This document shows, in pieces, positions 1-13,516 of a stretch of DNA of 64,000 nt (position 1 is the first letter of the stretch; every line of letters starts with the position of its first letter). Position numbers and translations under genes: made by a program. The DNA comes from Zarea fungicola. Taxonomy: Eukaryota; Ascomycota; Sordariomycetes; Hypocreales; Cordycipitaceae. The DNA lies in NCBI GenBank assembly GCA_900169235.1, contig FWCC01000125.1, positions 1-64,000 of the forward strand. The letters are read 5' to 3'. Under the pieces are notes generated by a model that worked only from the letters and a program-made list of their open reading frames with translations, ran no database searches and was not told the origin of the DNA.

Positions 1-2227
1 GTGGGGGCGTGGCACAAGTAGTGAAACTTTCTGGAAAAGGTCAATATCTATTAAAAAATGTTGACCAATGGGAAATGAGACGAACTGGTATCCATACTAC
101 ATACATACGTTAGCCACCGTTGTCGGGGGCCAAGAGGAAGAATCCTTTGTTCCACTTGGCGGTCCCAAGTGTGGAGCGAGCCTCATCACTATTACCAGGG
201 TCACCCTGCATCAAACATCGCGTAACTATCCGTAGTTTCCATTATGGCGCAGCGAACCATTTACTGGCAGATGAGGAAGGGGCGCCAGGCGAGATTTAGT
301 GTGAACGGACTGTGTGGCAAGAGCCTAAAAGCCCTCTACACTACCCGCCATATTAATAAGCAACCTAACATTGTGCTAACTACAGGACATCAGCGCTACT
401 GTATTTCTATAATATATGGCGAGATGCCTGAAATGAGCCCACCAGATATAGAAAGGAGTATCGTGAGCGGTGAAATGGCGTGCGGGTTGCCCGTTTATTA
501 GGCGAATAACGCCACAACGTTAGTTACCAGTATACCCAGTATTTCTTCAATGGTGTACTATCTATGCATGACGACGGAGAATCCCCGCTTGTACCTCTAA
601 TACTTACCCCGTAACGCCAAAAATGAACGAGGAAGGGTGGGAGCCAAACCCCAGCCCCTGATCAATCAAAGTGCAGGATTCGTGGATGTATGGCATCCCG
701 GTAAGGCCGGGGCTACTGGTACTGGGGAAACCACCTTGACAATGCCGCGCATTAAAGTACCTTTGCCAGACCAGGCTCCATTTCACAGTCGGCCTTTCAC
801 TATGCAGTCGAAGGGCAGCAAGGAATGCAGTTATGAATATCGTACATGCACAGCATAGTAACTACTCGGTCTTTCAAAATCAAGATCGCTGGCTCTACCA
901 TCCAACAGTGAGACCAACTTGTCTGCCCTCTCCAGGCGGCGAAAAAATATTAGGAAAACATTAACAAGCTGTCGAGAGTGGTTGTCAGGCAGAAATAATT
1001 GCTACTGCGGATCTAGCATTACTACAGAATAAGCTAATTAACCAGTAAATAAACCAGAGGCGGAAGCCCCATAAGCGTTTGCGCCTAGTAATCATGTCCG
1101 AGTTGAAAACTCAAGTCTTGCAACCTACGACCAGTTGTCAGAAATTCATGCTGTCTTCTGATTACAGATCAGATTGGTCAAAATGCATTCCAATTTTATA
1201 ATAAGCATACTCTCTGTCTGTTCTATAGTTCAATCTCAGCCTAGTAAGTCAACCCACGCAAGGCATAATGATTACCATGCCCATTAACGTGTTCCTTGTA
1301 TGCAGTATCACTACCTGGAAGCATTAAACTGCTTACCAGGGCCGGGATGGCGATCTCGGCAGGGGCCTTCAAGAGCCCGTACCAGCTCGAAGAAGCCAAG
1401 GTAGAAGCGTCAAAGGTTCTGGGGGAAGTGTCACGGCAATAGTGTGGTGAACCTCAATCGGCACGAGATGACGAAACAATCGAAGGAATGGCTGGAAGAA
1501 GATAACAAGCCATAAAACGATCAAAAGCCCAGGTGATGACTTACTTCGGTGGCCAGAGGCATCTTGACAGGGAGACGCAAAGTAGTGGAGCCCATATTAA
1601 GCAGTCCAGTATCTCCCTCAGAGCGAATCACGGTGCAAAGTTACCTTCTTACGGGAGGTTAAGACGAAGACAACTACTATCGGCAAAGCAGAGGCCTGTC
1701 CTGTAGATATGCCCGCGTTTGCATGTATTTTTTCAAGCTCAACGAAACATAAAACACGACTGTCTCTTTAAACGAATGCATGCGCGGATAAAGAAGTGAA
1801 TTTAGCCGGAATTGTAATTCTTCCCACTTCTCCACTTGGAGGATGCGTGATGCGCAGGGGCCTCTCGTCGGGAACTTTTGCGAACTGCCCGAATCACCCA
1901 CGAGCGAGCGACTTGGACCGATCTGCTAATCATGCACGCGGCGCGGCGTTCCACACCACACCACAAAGCCCAGCTTCACTAGTACATACAATTTCGATCT
2001 GTGCCGTCCATTACTCCTTCGGCTCCACCTCGTTGGCGTATCGTAGACCAGGTGGACAGTGATAAAGGGTTGACTGGTCCCTGCTATGTACATGTTTACT
2101 TGCATCAGTGATCACACTCGCCACAAGCACAATCATTTTCTCCTCAAATTTTAATCTGCTCCGGCAGCTCTTAAGGAAGACAAACTCACGGATCTGTCTA
2201 GTCAGTTAATTGGATGGTGCTCAGAAG
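1..2227. other. Intergenic stretch, no gene seen
   Basis: No open frame here is longer than about 90 codons, none has recognisable domains, and no set of frames joins through plausible splice sites. I see no terminal repeats or transposase-like frames. The last few hundred bases should hold the promoter and 5' leader of the first ABC transporter. Confidence 0.6.
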
Positions 2228-5200
2228 ATGTTCTCACCCATGGATGGTATCTTCGGCCCCCAGCTGCCTGGCCAATTTGATTTCACTCTCTTTTTCGAGC
2301 ATGTTATGCTTACCATTGTTCCTGGTGGTGTGATTGTGCTGGCAATACCATTCTACCTAGGGACTGCCCTGCGAACAGCGCGGCGCGTTCGTCCAGGTTT
2401 CCTACTATGGTTCAAGCTTGCGGCTGGCCTGGCTCTGCTAGCCATCCATGCGACAAGCCTCATCATGTGGCAACGAGCTTCCCTTTTTCGATCAGATCTT
2501 GCTCTTTCTGCGGCAGTCATGTCCCTTGTTGCCTCAATAGGAATCTTGGTGATTTTATTCATCGCCCACACCTACTCGCTGCAGCCCTCGACTTTCCTCA
2601 GTGTTTTCCTCACGATAACGGCCCTTTTCGATATTACAATGACACGTTCGTACTTCCGCAGAACTGGGTTAGACACTATTGGGGCCCTTCAAATATCGGT
2701 AGTTGCTCTGAAAGTCGTTCTGGTGATTTTTGAAGAGCTCCCGAAGCGTGGTCTGTTTGTTACTGAGAATCTGCGAGCATCTGTCGCCGCAGAAACAGTG
2801 GCCGGGTTCTGGAATCGCTCTGTTTTCGGTTGGCTCAACTCTCTCTTGCTTTTTGGGTACAGAAAAGAGTTGACAATGGATAATCTTCCAAATATTGACC
2901 AAGATTTCAATTCCATGCAACTTTACGACCAATTCTGGCCGAACTGGAACCGAAGTACGTTTGTTTCCCATTAACACTATACTTTCTTACATCGTGGCAA
3001 GTACTGACAATTCGTAGCCAACAAATCGTCGACATTTACAATTGCAAAGGCGATTTTTCTCACCATTGCCTGGCAGGCCGTGAAAGTTTTGCTGCCGCGA
3101 CTCATATTTGTCGGCCTCACTTTTTCTCAGCCATTTCTGCTGTTTCAAGTCGTAGCGGCTGTTCACCAAGGTGCTGACCAAAATACTATGCATGGTTTGA
3201 TTGGTGCTACCGCTCTCATTTTTGGCGGGAAAGCTGTATGTTCTGACCTTGCCCCTATACAAAGAAATACTTACTCATCCATTAACTCACAGATAACAAG
3301 AGGCATCTACGAGCACATGAGTTATCGGGTAGGGACTTGTGTTAGGGGAATACTTGTTGTTGCAATCTATGACAAGATGCAACGACTTCCGATGGAAGAG
3401 CTCAAAAACTCTGCCGGTGTAACATTGATGACGACAGACACGGCTGCTGTTGAGCAAATGCTAGAGCTCGTATATGACCTTTCGGCATCAGGTATTCAAG
3501 TCGCATTAGGTGTATGGTCTCTTTCCCTTTATGTAGGACCAGCTTGTTTCCTTATGCTTATTCCTGGACTCGGTTCGTGACTAATATCTGCTTTCGCGGC
3601 GATTTATTGCTAAATATCACTGTCCAGGGTCGTTTATTGCATCCCATTTCCTGGGCATCGAGATGTCAACGGCAAGAGCCGCGTGGAATCAAGAGATTGA
3701 GACACGTGTTGCAGCGACGTCGAATATTCTCGCTCAGATCAAGGGCATCAAATCAATGGGCCTATCCAACACCATGGGAGAGTATTTACAAGAAAAGCGT
3801 CGCAAAGAAATAAGTGTATCAATGCGAGAACGTCGCACTCGAATTTACTTGTTTGCCCTCGGTGAGTTTGATACTTTGAACAAGATATCCACGCGCCTAT
3901 TAGTAACAAAATTCAAGCCGCCACGAGCTTCGCCTTCTCGCCACTCTGTGTGCTTGCTGGTGCGATTTTCTGGACACGGGCTTCAAATCCATTAAATGTC
4001 GCTGAGGTTTTTACTATCCTCTCAATCGTCATCATCGCTTCTGAGCCGTTTATGAACCTACTTGCCAGTTTTTTACGGTGGTCAAGTGGTCTCGCTTCGC
4101 TTCGACGTATACATGCTTTTCTTTGTTTAAATGAAGTTCAGGATATGCGGCAGAGTCCCAATACACCGCAGAATGAAAGCAGTTCCGTCAATGCAGAGAA
4201 GGAACTGTCTCAAGCCTCTGAACCTCGACAGTCACCGCTTGCGGTATGCTTTGAGCTTGTTGCCGTTACATCAACCTTGTTAGGTCCGCTTCTTAACGGG
4301 GTGAGCTTTCAGATTCCATGGGGCTCACTCGCAATGTTCTGGGGCCCGATCAGCTGCGGCAAATCTACTCTTTTGCGATGCATCATTGGCGAAACAAAAT
4401 TGGATGCGGGAGTGGTGACAGTGGGAACAAAGTCAATAGCCTATTGCGACCAGGAAACATGGCTACAGAATCGAACTGTGCGAGAGAACGTCATTGGCAT
4501 ACTCGAGTATGCCGAGGCATGGTATCGTGAGGTTGTGAACTGTTGTGGGCTTCACATTGATATAATGGCCTTTGCGAACGGGGACCAATACATAGTCGGA
4601 ACTGGGGGCTGCAACCTTAGCGGAGGCCAGAAGCAGCGAGTGGTATGTTTTCTTAAAGATGCTTCTTTGCAAGCGCTCCCAGCATCGCTAACACATGACA
4701 TGCCAGAGTCTGGCTCGTGCCGTTTATGCCCGAGCTGATATCATGGTCCTTGACGATATATTGAGTGCCTTAGACCCAGATACAGCTCAATTTGTGTTTT
4801 CCCGGCTTTTCGGGTCTGAAGGCCTTGTTCGGCGCTGGAACTGCACCGTGGTTATGACCACAAACCAACGTAAGTTGAGCCGCAGCAGTCTATCTACAAG
4901 ATCCTGGCCCACGCTTACAATACTCTCGGCAGTGCAATTTTTGGAAGATGCCAATCTGATTTTCCGCATGTACAAGGGAGGTCGTGTCGAATTGCAGCGT
5001 CATGAAATTTCTGACGGTTCCTCTGCCGCGAGCAGTGACAGTGAAGGTGGTGCTCGTGCATCGGCGCGACCTACAGTCGTCGAGGACGTAACGGAGCCTC
5101 CGTCAGTGAAACTTCCCGTAGATGACGATACTGCACTACAAAATGCGCGGGAGAAGCGACGAGGTGGAGATTGGTCCCTATACAGCTACTATATTGGCCC

Positions 5201-7226
5201 CGCTGGGCTATTTTGGGTTACTTCATGGGTTGGTGTTGTGGCAATTGCAGCTGTTATTGAGCAAATGCCTAGTAAGTACATGTATTTCATGAAGAAGCAT
5301 TATCTAATGAAGTATAGCAATTTTCATCAGAATTTGGTACAACGAGGATGCCAATAGCCACTATTTCTTTGCTGGCTATGTTGCATTTTGCTTAGCAAGC
5401 ATCGTAATGAATAGCTTGAACGGCGTGTAAGTTTGATTCTATTGTCCGCGCCTCCTCTTGATCGTTTCTAAACCTCAGTAGGGTTTTCTTCTACCGAATT
5501 CTTCCCCAAACGTCGGATGAGCTGCATTACAAGCTTACACGTACCGTCATGTCGTGAGTAGTAGTCAACGGCCGGAACTCGTCTCTGTTTCACTTATACC
5601 TAACTAACTTTAAATCCAAGGGCCACTCTGCAATATCTTGGCCAAGTCGATTCAGGAAAGCTACTTAACAAGTGAGCGACTGGGAAACGACGGAACGAAA
5701 TGCGCCATATTGATTTTTTTTTTGCAGATTCAGCCAAGACATGTTCCTGACCTCGCAGTATCTTCCCATCACAATAACGCAATTCGTTTACAGTATGGGC
5801 TAATTTCCTGCGGAGAGTGTATAAGGCTAACATTCGCTAGTGATTTTTACAACACTCGTCGAAATTGGAACCATTGCAGCCGGCTCTCCTTACTCGGCTC
5901 CTATCATGGTATTTCTCGCATTTATGCTATATCTTGTTCAGTACTTCTATCTGCGAACTTCTCGCCAACTACGTCTCTTGGAGTTGGAGTCTACATCCGG
6001 GCTTTTTACACATTTAACCGAAACCAGTACTGGAATTCAACATATTCGCAGTTTTGGTTGGCAGGTGCCATTTCGGAAACGACTTTGTGATCTTCTGAAC
6101 CTATCCCAGAAGCCTTTCTATTTTTTGTACTGCTGCCAGCGTTGGCTCCACGTTGTCCTGGATTTCATCGCCGCGGCCGCTGCACTCATCCTCGTCAGCG
6201 TGTCGTTCACAATGCCACGCGCGACGTCAGGCGGCGCGGTTGGATTGGCTCTGCTAAATCTAATCGGCTTCAATTCTACGACTTCATTTCTAATTAGTTC
6301 ATGGGCGAACTTAGAAACCGGTCTCGGGGCTGTCTCTCGCATCAAAACTTCCTGTACCGAAACACCACAAGAACTAGACACGCTTTCCGGTCCTGATGTT
6401 GCTGAAGACTGGCCAACAGATGGACGTCTTGATTTCAATTGCCTTAGCGCTGAGTATCAGTATGTTGCCGAACAGTAATTGATGTAACTCGTGAGGATCA
6501 TAAAGGCTAACGTTTGGACAGGGCTGAGGATGGCACAGTCCAGAGAGCTTTGAGCAATTTATCCTTGACAATTCTGCCTGGTGAGAAAGTTGGCATCAGT
6601 GGCCGCACTGGCAGGTATGTGTACCTTTTTGAGATTTAAAGAGCGGTTTTAACTCATATGTTGGGTGTAGCGGCAAATCTTCCATCTTTATGACAATTCT
6701 GCGCATGGTCGAATTTACTGGCACCATCAGTATTGATGGTCGAAATACTACAACTGTGGCCCGGGAGCATCTCCGATCGCGGATCACGACTCTCACACAG
6801 GATGGCGTCGAGTTGAAAGGAACTCTTCGATTTAATTTATACCCATTTCCCGGCAAGCAGCCAGAAGATGAAGCGTTCATCTCTACCTTGCGTTCTATTG
6901 AGCTATGGGACCACGTCAATCGCCATGGTGGCCTTGACGCCGACATGAAGACCATGCGCCTCTCGGTCAGTCACAAACAACTGCTATTTCTGGCTCGTGG
7001 CATATTGCACCAGAGAACCATGAACACCAAGATAGTGCTCATGGATGAGGTCACCAGCGCAATGGATTACGGTACGGATAATAGGCTTCAGGAAATAATG
7101 GACGACGCTTTTGCTGGTTGCACGGTGCTGCAAATTGCGCATCGCCAGGATTCCTTCCGGGCAGTCGATGTCCGCATTCGACTCGAGTCTGGCAAACTAG
7201 CTAGTTTTGAGAGGAGGAGGCATTGA
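2228..7226 (+). CDS. ABC-C (MRP-type) full transporter, catalytically plausible copy
   Basis: ATP-driven membrane exporter of the ABCC/MRP family (organic anions, conjugates or drugs are typical substrates; the substrate here is unknown). Exons: 2228-2954, 3018-3235, 3293-3572, 3628-3861, 3918-4642, 4707-4869, 4933-5271, 5318-5426, 5479-5553, 5621-5671, 5728-5792, 5841-6459, 6522-6614, 6671-7226; about 1417 aa, usual for the family. The order is a five-helix N-terminal TMD0, TMD1, NBD1, TMD2, NBD2. NBD1 shows Walker A GPISCGKST, signature NLSGGQKQR and Walker B MVLDDILSALD; the Asp in place of Glu is normal for ABCC NBD1. NBD2 shows GRTGSGKSS, Walker B VLMDEVTSAMD and H-loop IAHRQ, but a weak signature (LSVSHKQ). 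The first ATG in frame was taken as start. A tandem paralog follows at 8.5 kb. Confidence 0.9.
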
Positions 7227-8495
7227 TTGGAAGTGGCATTGATTTCAAGTAGATTGAAAAAGGACGGGATTGCAGGATTTATGAAAAGCCAACAGTAAAA
7301 GAATACTATGTTTTGTCATGGCACTCTTTAAAGGTCTACCAATGCGTTGCATGCTAGGTAGTGATTTTTTAGAACAAAAATCTAATAATTTGAACTGATG
7401 AGGATGGTTGCGGCTAACAATGAACAGCGCTGCATTATATAGGTAGTAATTATTCATAGATTCGTTTTATACCTAGGCTACAGAACGCGTACTAACAGGT
7501 AGTTAGGTTCACTGGAAGGGCCAGTGTTGCAGGCTGGCTCGTGCGACAAATAACGCCAGAAGACGCCCGATTGCGGATCGAGGCACTAGAGAAGAGAGAC
7601 ACCTACAAATGCTTTTGGCCCCTTGCACAATATAACCTCTTTGTCGATTAACGAGCGACCTGTTCAGCAATGTTTGTGCTGCGTGCTCAGGCTGGTCCAT
7701 ACCTAGAAGAATGCAGCTGTGGCAAATTTGAGAGCGTCGTTTGCTGAGGAGAACAGCAATGTCTCCTGTCCTCACTGATCTCTGTCCTTAACTATCATGC
7801 ACGGCCAAGTCACACCAAACACTGTCTCTACGTCAGCTTCTGCTGCTCTATTTCGACCAAACCTGGTGACAAGAGTGTGACCACTTACCATGCGGTTAAT
7901 TACAGGCGAGGCTGAGCAGAAATTTCTGAAAGTCATCCCTACTTCTCATGACGGGTTCTCGGCGAGGCGCTGAGGATACATCCCAATACTTCCAATTGTG
8001 GACTGGGCAAACATGCAGTCCCCGCTCGGGTGCAGGAGTGCGCAGCTGTTAAATTACAGTACAATAAGGTAGGTAGTCAGAGGTTTCCCAGTTCAAATGC
8101 TGGCCGCATTACGCCGCTTGTCTTTGCTCGGCTACAGCGGCCCAGCCAACCTTACCTCAGTGTATGGAGTACCTATGGCTAGTAAGTACAGTAAGGAAAT
8201 TGCTAGAGCTATCAGGGCTCCGCAAAGCCAAGGGGGCTATTGGCGGCGCAGCCAGCTACATGTACCTGCTGCCTACAACCCTACGTTTCGGCCAAGCGCG
8301 GGTTGTTATTACTTGCGAACAGTAGGATTCGGTGTGGTCGTCCCATTACCTGCTGTTGGGTGCATTTCCTAGTCCTGCATCTACACAAAACTGTACAGGA
8401 CATCACTGAATGTGGCTACTGTGGCTATTTTTTAAACCTCCAAAGACTGTTTTCTTCTGTATCAACCAGATACTGACGTTGTGAATCATCCTGCA
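7227..8495. other. Intergenic between the ABC paralogs
   Basis: This holds the 3' flank of the first ABC-C gene and the presumed promoter of the second. The open frames (up to about 90 codons) have no family resemblance. I see no repeat at the duplication junction that would mark how the tandem copy arose. Confidence 0.55.
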
Positions 8496-11400
8496 ATGCC
8501 CATGATCAAGAAAACGGCCAGTGCCTTGTTGGCAGGCATGCTAAGCTACTTTGACAACGCCTCATTATGGGAACATTCAATACTGACAATTGTCTCTATG
8601 GGACTGGCTATTCTTCTCACACCGGCTTACAGACAAGATATCCATCGAGAGGCTTTGCCCTGCCGGCCAGTCCTTGTTTGGGCTATTGTCCTCATCTGCT
8701 CGCTTGCCGCCGTGCTGCAGCTTGCGAATATTATTACATGGCAAGAATTGGGCATGTTTCATTCTCACGTCTCCTTCTCCGCTTCAATCGTCTCTCTTAT
8801 CGGAACAGTTGGTGTTGCCTTCATCCTCAATTCATCTTATGCCTTTTCCTTCCCTCCTGTTGCATTTCCCAGTTTGTTCATAGCGGCTACACTACCATAC
8901 GATCTCTCCATGGCCCAATTTTGTCTCAGCAGAGCGGGATTTGGGCCTATTGTGTCACTGCAATTAGCGATTGCAGGACTCAAAACTACTTTGATCGTTC
9001 TGGCGTATGTATCTCGGCAGCATTTCTTCTCAGAGCAAACGTCCGCTTCTGGCTATCAGTACTTCAATCCCTGGTCAAGCTTCACTTCAGTCCCTGGCAT
9101 TCGCGCAAACTTTAATATTGTCGACCTGCCAACTGTTCCATGGGATATGGAATCCAAGGATCTTTTTGAGCAGTTTCGCTCGACCTTCGACCAAGGTACG
9201 AGGCAGTGAGAGAAGTGTAGCCCTTTCGGGTTTTTTAAGCATCCTGTTAACGCCATCCAGTGGACAAAAGTTCAAATTTAGCGCTCGCAAAGGCTATGAT
9301 TATTACCTTACGACAACAGCTCTATAGAACGGCTCTTTTCCGTGCCTGTCACACTACTTTGACTCTCGCCCAGCCATTCTTACTCAAGCGAATTATCAGC
9401 ATGACTTTTCTCAAAGAGTTTTCTTTGCTTACACTTGTGCTCAATTCTTTTGCGGCTGCAATTCTATTCTTTCTTCTCTCCGTAAGATTAGTGCGAAGTT
9501 TTGTGACTCGTTATGAAATACTAATTCAATTCTATTACAGTTTTTCAAATATTCGTTCAAAACGGCCGAGAATCGCACGAGCACTGCGGCCAGGACGTTT
9601 TTCGTAACCGCCGTGTATGATAAAACTATACGTCTCAGCTCCAGAAATATCGATCGAAATCTTCTAGGGAGTGGGCTTTTTCAGCTGCTGGTGGAAGTCG
9701 AAGACTTGCTTCTCTCTTGCCAAGAAATCTTTTGGGCGGCTGTCAATGTTGTTCTTGGATCATGTCTACTCTTTCCATTGACCAGTATTGCTTCGGTCTT
9801 GATATTGGTTCCAATTACTAGTAAGCTGATTAAGTTCGAAATTTCTTCTTTTTTAATCTTCTAAGAATTTTCAACAGTCGTTGCAATCGCGTCTGCTGTC
9901 AATGCATCGCGCGAGGCGCACCAGCAAAAGGCCTACGACGAAAAGCGTAATACCCGTACCAGGATCACGTCCAGCCTTCTTGCACAGATCAAAACTCTTA
10001 AATCCGTTGGACTTTCTCCATTTATGGCCGAATATCTGCATCAATTGCAGTCATTTGAAATAGAAGCACTGTTGCACGTGCAATACTCCCGCCTCTCGGC
10101 ATTCTCACTTGGTAAGTGAACAGACATTTTGGCGTACATGCGCATACATTTGAGCTTCTTCTCACTTTCAAAGCTGCTTTTGCTCACGGCATGGTGCCAG
10201 CATCTGTCCTTGGCGGCATGCTACTCTGGCCTTCTTCCTCTGAGAAGCTACAAGCTGCCAACATCTTTGCCTGTATTGCGATGGTCGCCATCATTGTGAA
10301 TGCTACAGAGCAGGCCATCGATAAAATGGCGCATGTAAATAAAGGTATTGCTTCTTTAGCGCGCATTCAGTCCTACCTAAAGCAAACTGAAGTGAACAAC
10401 TGGCGATTTAACAATGTTCTCGGGCCTGCCTCTTGTCCCCTTGTCGTTGAATCATTGCATCTCGGCCTACAGATCTCTAGCCTCTATATTACAGCATCCA
10501 CAGGGCGTGAAATTCTTCAAAATGTTACGATGAATCTACAAAGTGGCAGTTTTACTGTCATCTTTGGGCCACCTGGTTGTGGCAAGTCCACCTTGGCCCG
10601 TGCCATTCTTGGCGAGCTACAGCCGATAGAGGGGACTATAGCGGTTGCCAACCCACACGTTATATACTGTGGCCAAGAGGTATGGCTGCAGAATCTATCG
10701 ATTCAAGGGAATGTTGTTGGATATTGTCCGTACATTCCTGATTGGTATATGACCGTCATTCGAGCTTGCATGCTCAGTGCGGATTTGGACCGTATGCTTG
10801 GAGAGGACCGCGTGATCGCTGGTTCCAACGGCTGCAACTTCGACCCTAGTTTGAGGCAGCGAATTGTACGTTACCGAATTTGTTTGCTGCAGTATATAAC
10901 CTTGACTAATCATGCAACTATGCATAGGCCTTGGCCCGAGCCATTTATGGCTGGCCCCCAGTCCTGGTTCTTGACAGTATTCTGAATGCGGTGCATCCAG
11001 ATATGGCTTCCAAGATCCTCGATAACCTGCTCGGCGCTAATGGAATATTGAAGCAGTGGGATTGTACTGTCGTTATGACGACCAGTAATGGTACAGTATT
11101 ATTCTGCCTGCATTCTGGACAGTTTCACTAACCTTTCCTCCAGATCAGTTTCTCCAATATGCGGATACACTGTACGAGATGAGCAACGACGGCCGATTAC
11201 AGTGCCATACAGATGTGCAGCAGTATATCCGTCTCCGGAAATCTCCTCGCCAGCAATACGAAAAGCCCGTTTACCGAAATATAAAGCTCAACGAGACTTC
11301 TGATTCGCTAGGTTTGCAACTTGAAAGCTGTACATTTCCGGAGAAGGACGGACATCAAGACCAGGCCAACGACTTCGCCATCTATGTATATTTCTTGAAG

Positions 11401-13516
11401 CCAGCTGGGTGGCATCTCACTGTCTTGTTCCTACTAGCGGTGGTCGCTGCTGCTACGATGAAGAAAATGCCAAGCAAGTTTAAAATGCGCGGGATTATTG
11501 AGTCTTGGTTCTAACGCGTTGAATAGACATTGCCTTAGGCGCATGGGTCCAGCACAGAAGCCTAGACCACGCATGTGCTGCCCAATTCGTCCAGTTGGCT
11601 ATAGCTAGTATCATCTGTGCTGGGGTTTCTGTTCTGTACGTTTGATTCGTGCCAATTGGATCGTTTTAAGATGCTTACATTCGATTGCGCAGAGTTTACT
11701 TCAAACACATTAACATAAAATGCTCAGAGGCTCTTTATGGACGCCTTGTATACACCCTTTCGAAGTACGCTTACATGACTGCCGCTGCAGTCAGCTCACT
11801 AACGACGTCTCAGTGCAACTCCCACCTTCCTGCGCAATGCAGATTTGGGCTCCCTGTTGAGACTGTACGTTACTTCTTAAACACGTTACCGAAGATGCTA
11901 ATCCGGTTTTTGAGCAGATTTACAGAAGATTTTCCAAAGATTTCGCGTGACCTTCCCATCGCATTCATGCAACTATGCTCTAGTAAGTTCAACATGTAAA
12001 TGGAATCATAGGTAGGTTTCTAACTATTGAATTTAGCAACAATTACCTGTCTGCTGAATATTTGGATTTTATCCACGACCGCCAAGTATGCCTGGATCAT
12101 AATAATTCCATACATGGCTATGCTCCATAACGCGAAGAAAACTTATCTCCCTTTCTCGCAGCAATTACAGTTTGTGGAACGTCAAAATATTGCTGCTGCC
12201 TCAGCCCATTGTCTCACCACAATTGAAGGTATTGAATATATACGCGTCTTTAGATTCCAAGCACCATCCCAGGAGGCCCTTTTTCGCATCTTAAATGATG
12301 TGCAAAAGTCATCCTATCATAAACGTCAGGCGCAAAATCGACTAGTACTTATTTTCAACATTTTTTCGGTCATTTCGGCAATATTTCTGATAGTAATGAC
12401 ACATGTATTTCCGGCCTCATCCTCTCCAGGCCGCCTCGGCCTGGCGCTGGTCACCCTTCTTCGATTTAGCCATGACACTACCTTTCTTTTCGACATATGG
12501 GCGAGATTGGACGACGTCCTTAGTTCAGTTTCAAGAATTCGGTCTTTCGGCGATGAAACACCACTAGAGAATATTGTCACGAGCGATTCGGTCGGGCTGG
12601 AATTTTGGCCGTCGCTTGGCCTGATAGCTTTCGACGGAGCGACGACCGAGAGAAGGTTGGTGACTGTAACATCTTCGTTCTTATCGTTTACTATATAAAA
12701 CTAACGATGGGGATGGGAAGTGACGATGAGGATGAACTCATCACGGCCCATAATTTGGAAAGAGTTACATTCTCCGTTCAACCAGGCCTAAAAGCCAGCA
12801 TCCATGCCAAATTGGGACAGTAAGTGTAACCTGGCACTGTCTCCTCAATGAAACAATGCGTTTTCTCTCCTTTTTTTCAATTTTCGTTTTCCCAGAATTT
12901 AACTGGTTTTTCTTTTTGCAGCGGGGGATCGTCCATCATGCAGACTCTCCTCGGTATGGAGGACTACCAAGGCAGTATTTCAATCGACAGACATGAAATC
13001 AGACAAATCCCTTCGGAAATTCTTCGAACACGAATGACAATCATAACTCAGGATGGTTTTGAGTTGCCTGGGTCTGTGCGATTGAATCTGGATCCGCTTT
13101 CGATAAGTAAACCATACTTCACAGAAATGGACTTTCTCAACATGCTAGAGAGGGTAGGACTCTGGTGGACCATATGTGAGCGCGGCGGGTTGGAAGCTGA
13201 CATATCGGAGATGCGCTTTACACCCGCCGAGAAACAGCTCATAGGTCTGGCTCGTGGCGCACTTCACAGACGCCGAGAGTGTACCAATATCGTGTTGATT
13301 GACAGAGCGACAAGCAACCTGGAAGGCGGACAGGAACTGAAAATGCAAAACTTTGTGGATAACGAGTTTGCATGCTGCACAATCATTACCATCGTCGACA
13401 GAATGATGGCGTCTACCTCAGCGGACATGTTTATAGTACTCGAGGCAGGTGCGGTGAAAAGCATACGGGATGTGAGGTACATCCCATTTCATGAAACACA
13501 AAAGCCGTATTATTAG
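8496..13516 (+). CDS. ABC-C (MRP-type) paralog with degenerate ATPase motifs
   Basis: Tandem paralog of the gene at 2.2 kb. Exons: 8496-9195, 9261-9481, 9541-9820, 9878-10111, 10174-10865, 10928-11090, 11144-11473, 11527-11635, 11693-11764, 11814-11864, 11918-11982, 12037-12655, 12721-12819, 12922-13516; about 1409 aa with no frameshift or stop. Several exon lengths equal those of the paralog (280, 234, 163, 109, 51, 65 and 619 nt). NBD1 keeps Walker A GPPGCGKST, but its signature reads NFDPSLRQR and Walker B VLDSILNAVHP. In NBD2 the Walker A lysine is replaced by Gly (LGHGGSSIM, split by an intron), Walker B reads LIDRATS (Arg for the catalytic Glu), and the switch His is Asp (IVDRM). The canonical hydrolysis site therefore looks dead while the membrane domains remain. 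One intron (11474-11526) has a GC donor. Upstream GTG at 8481 was passed over for the ATG. Confidence 0.85.

Noticed and set aside
1..2227. Possible transposon relic in the gene-free left end
   Set aside because: No terminal repeats, target-site duplications or transposase/reverse-transcriptase frames seen, and no strong RIP-like TpA excess was apparent by eye.
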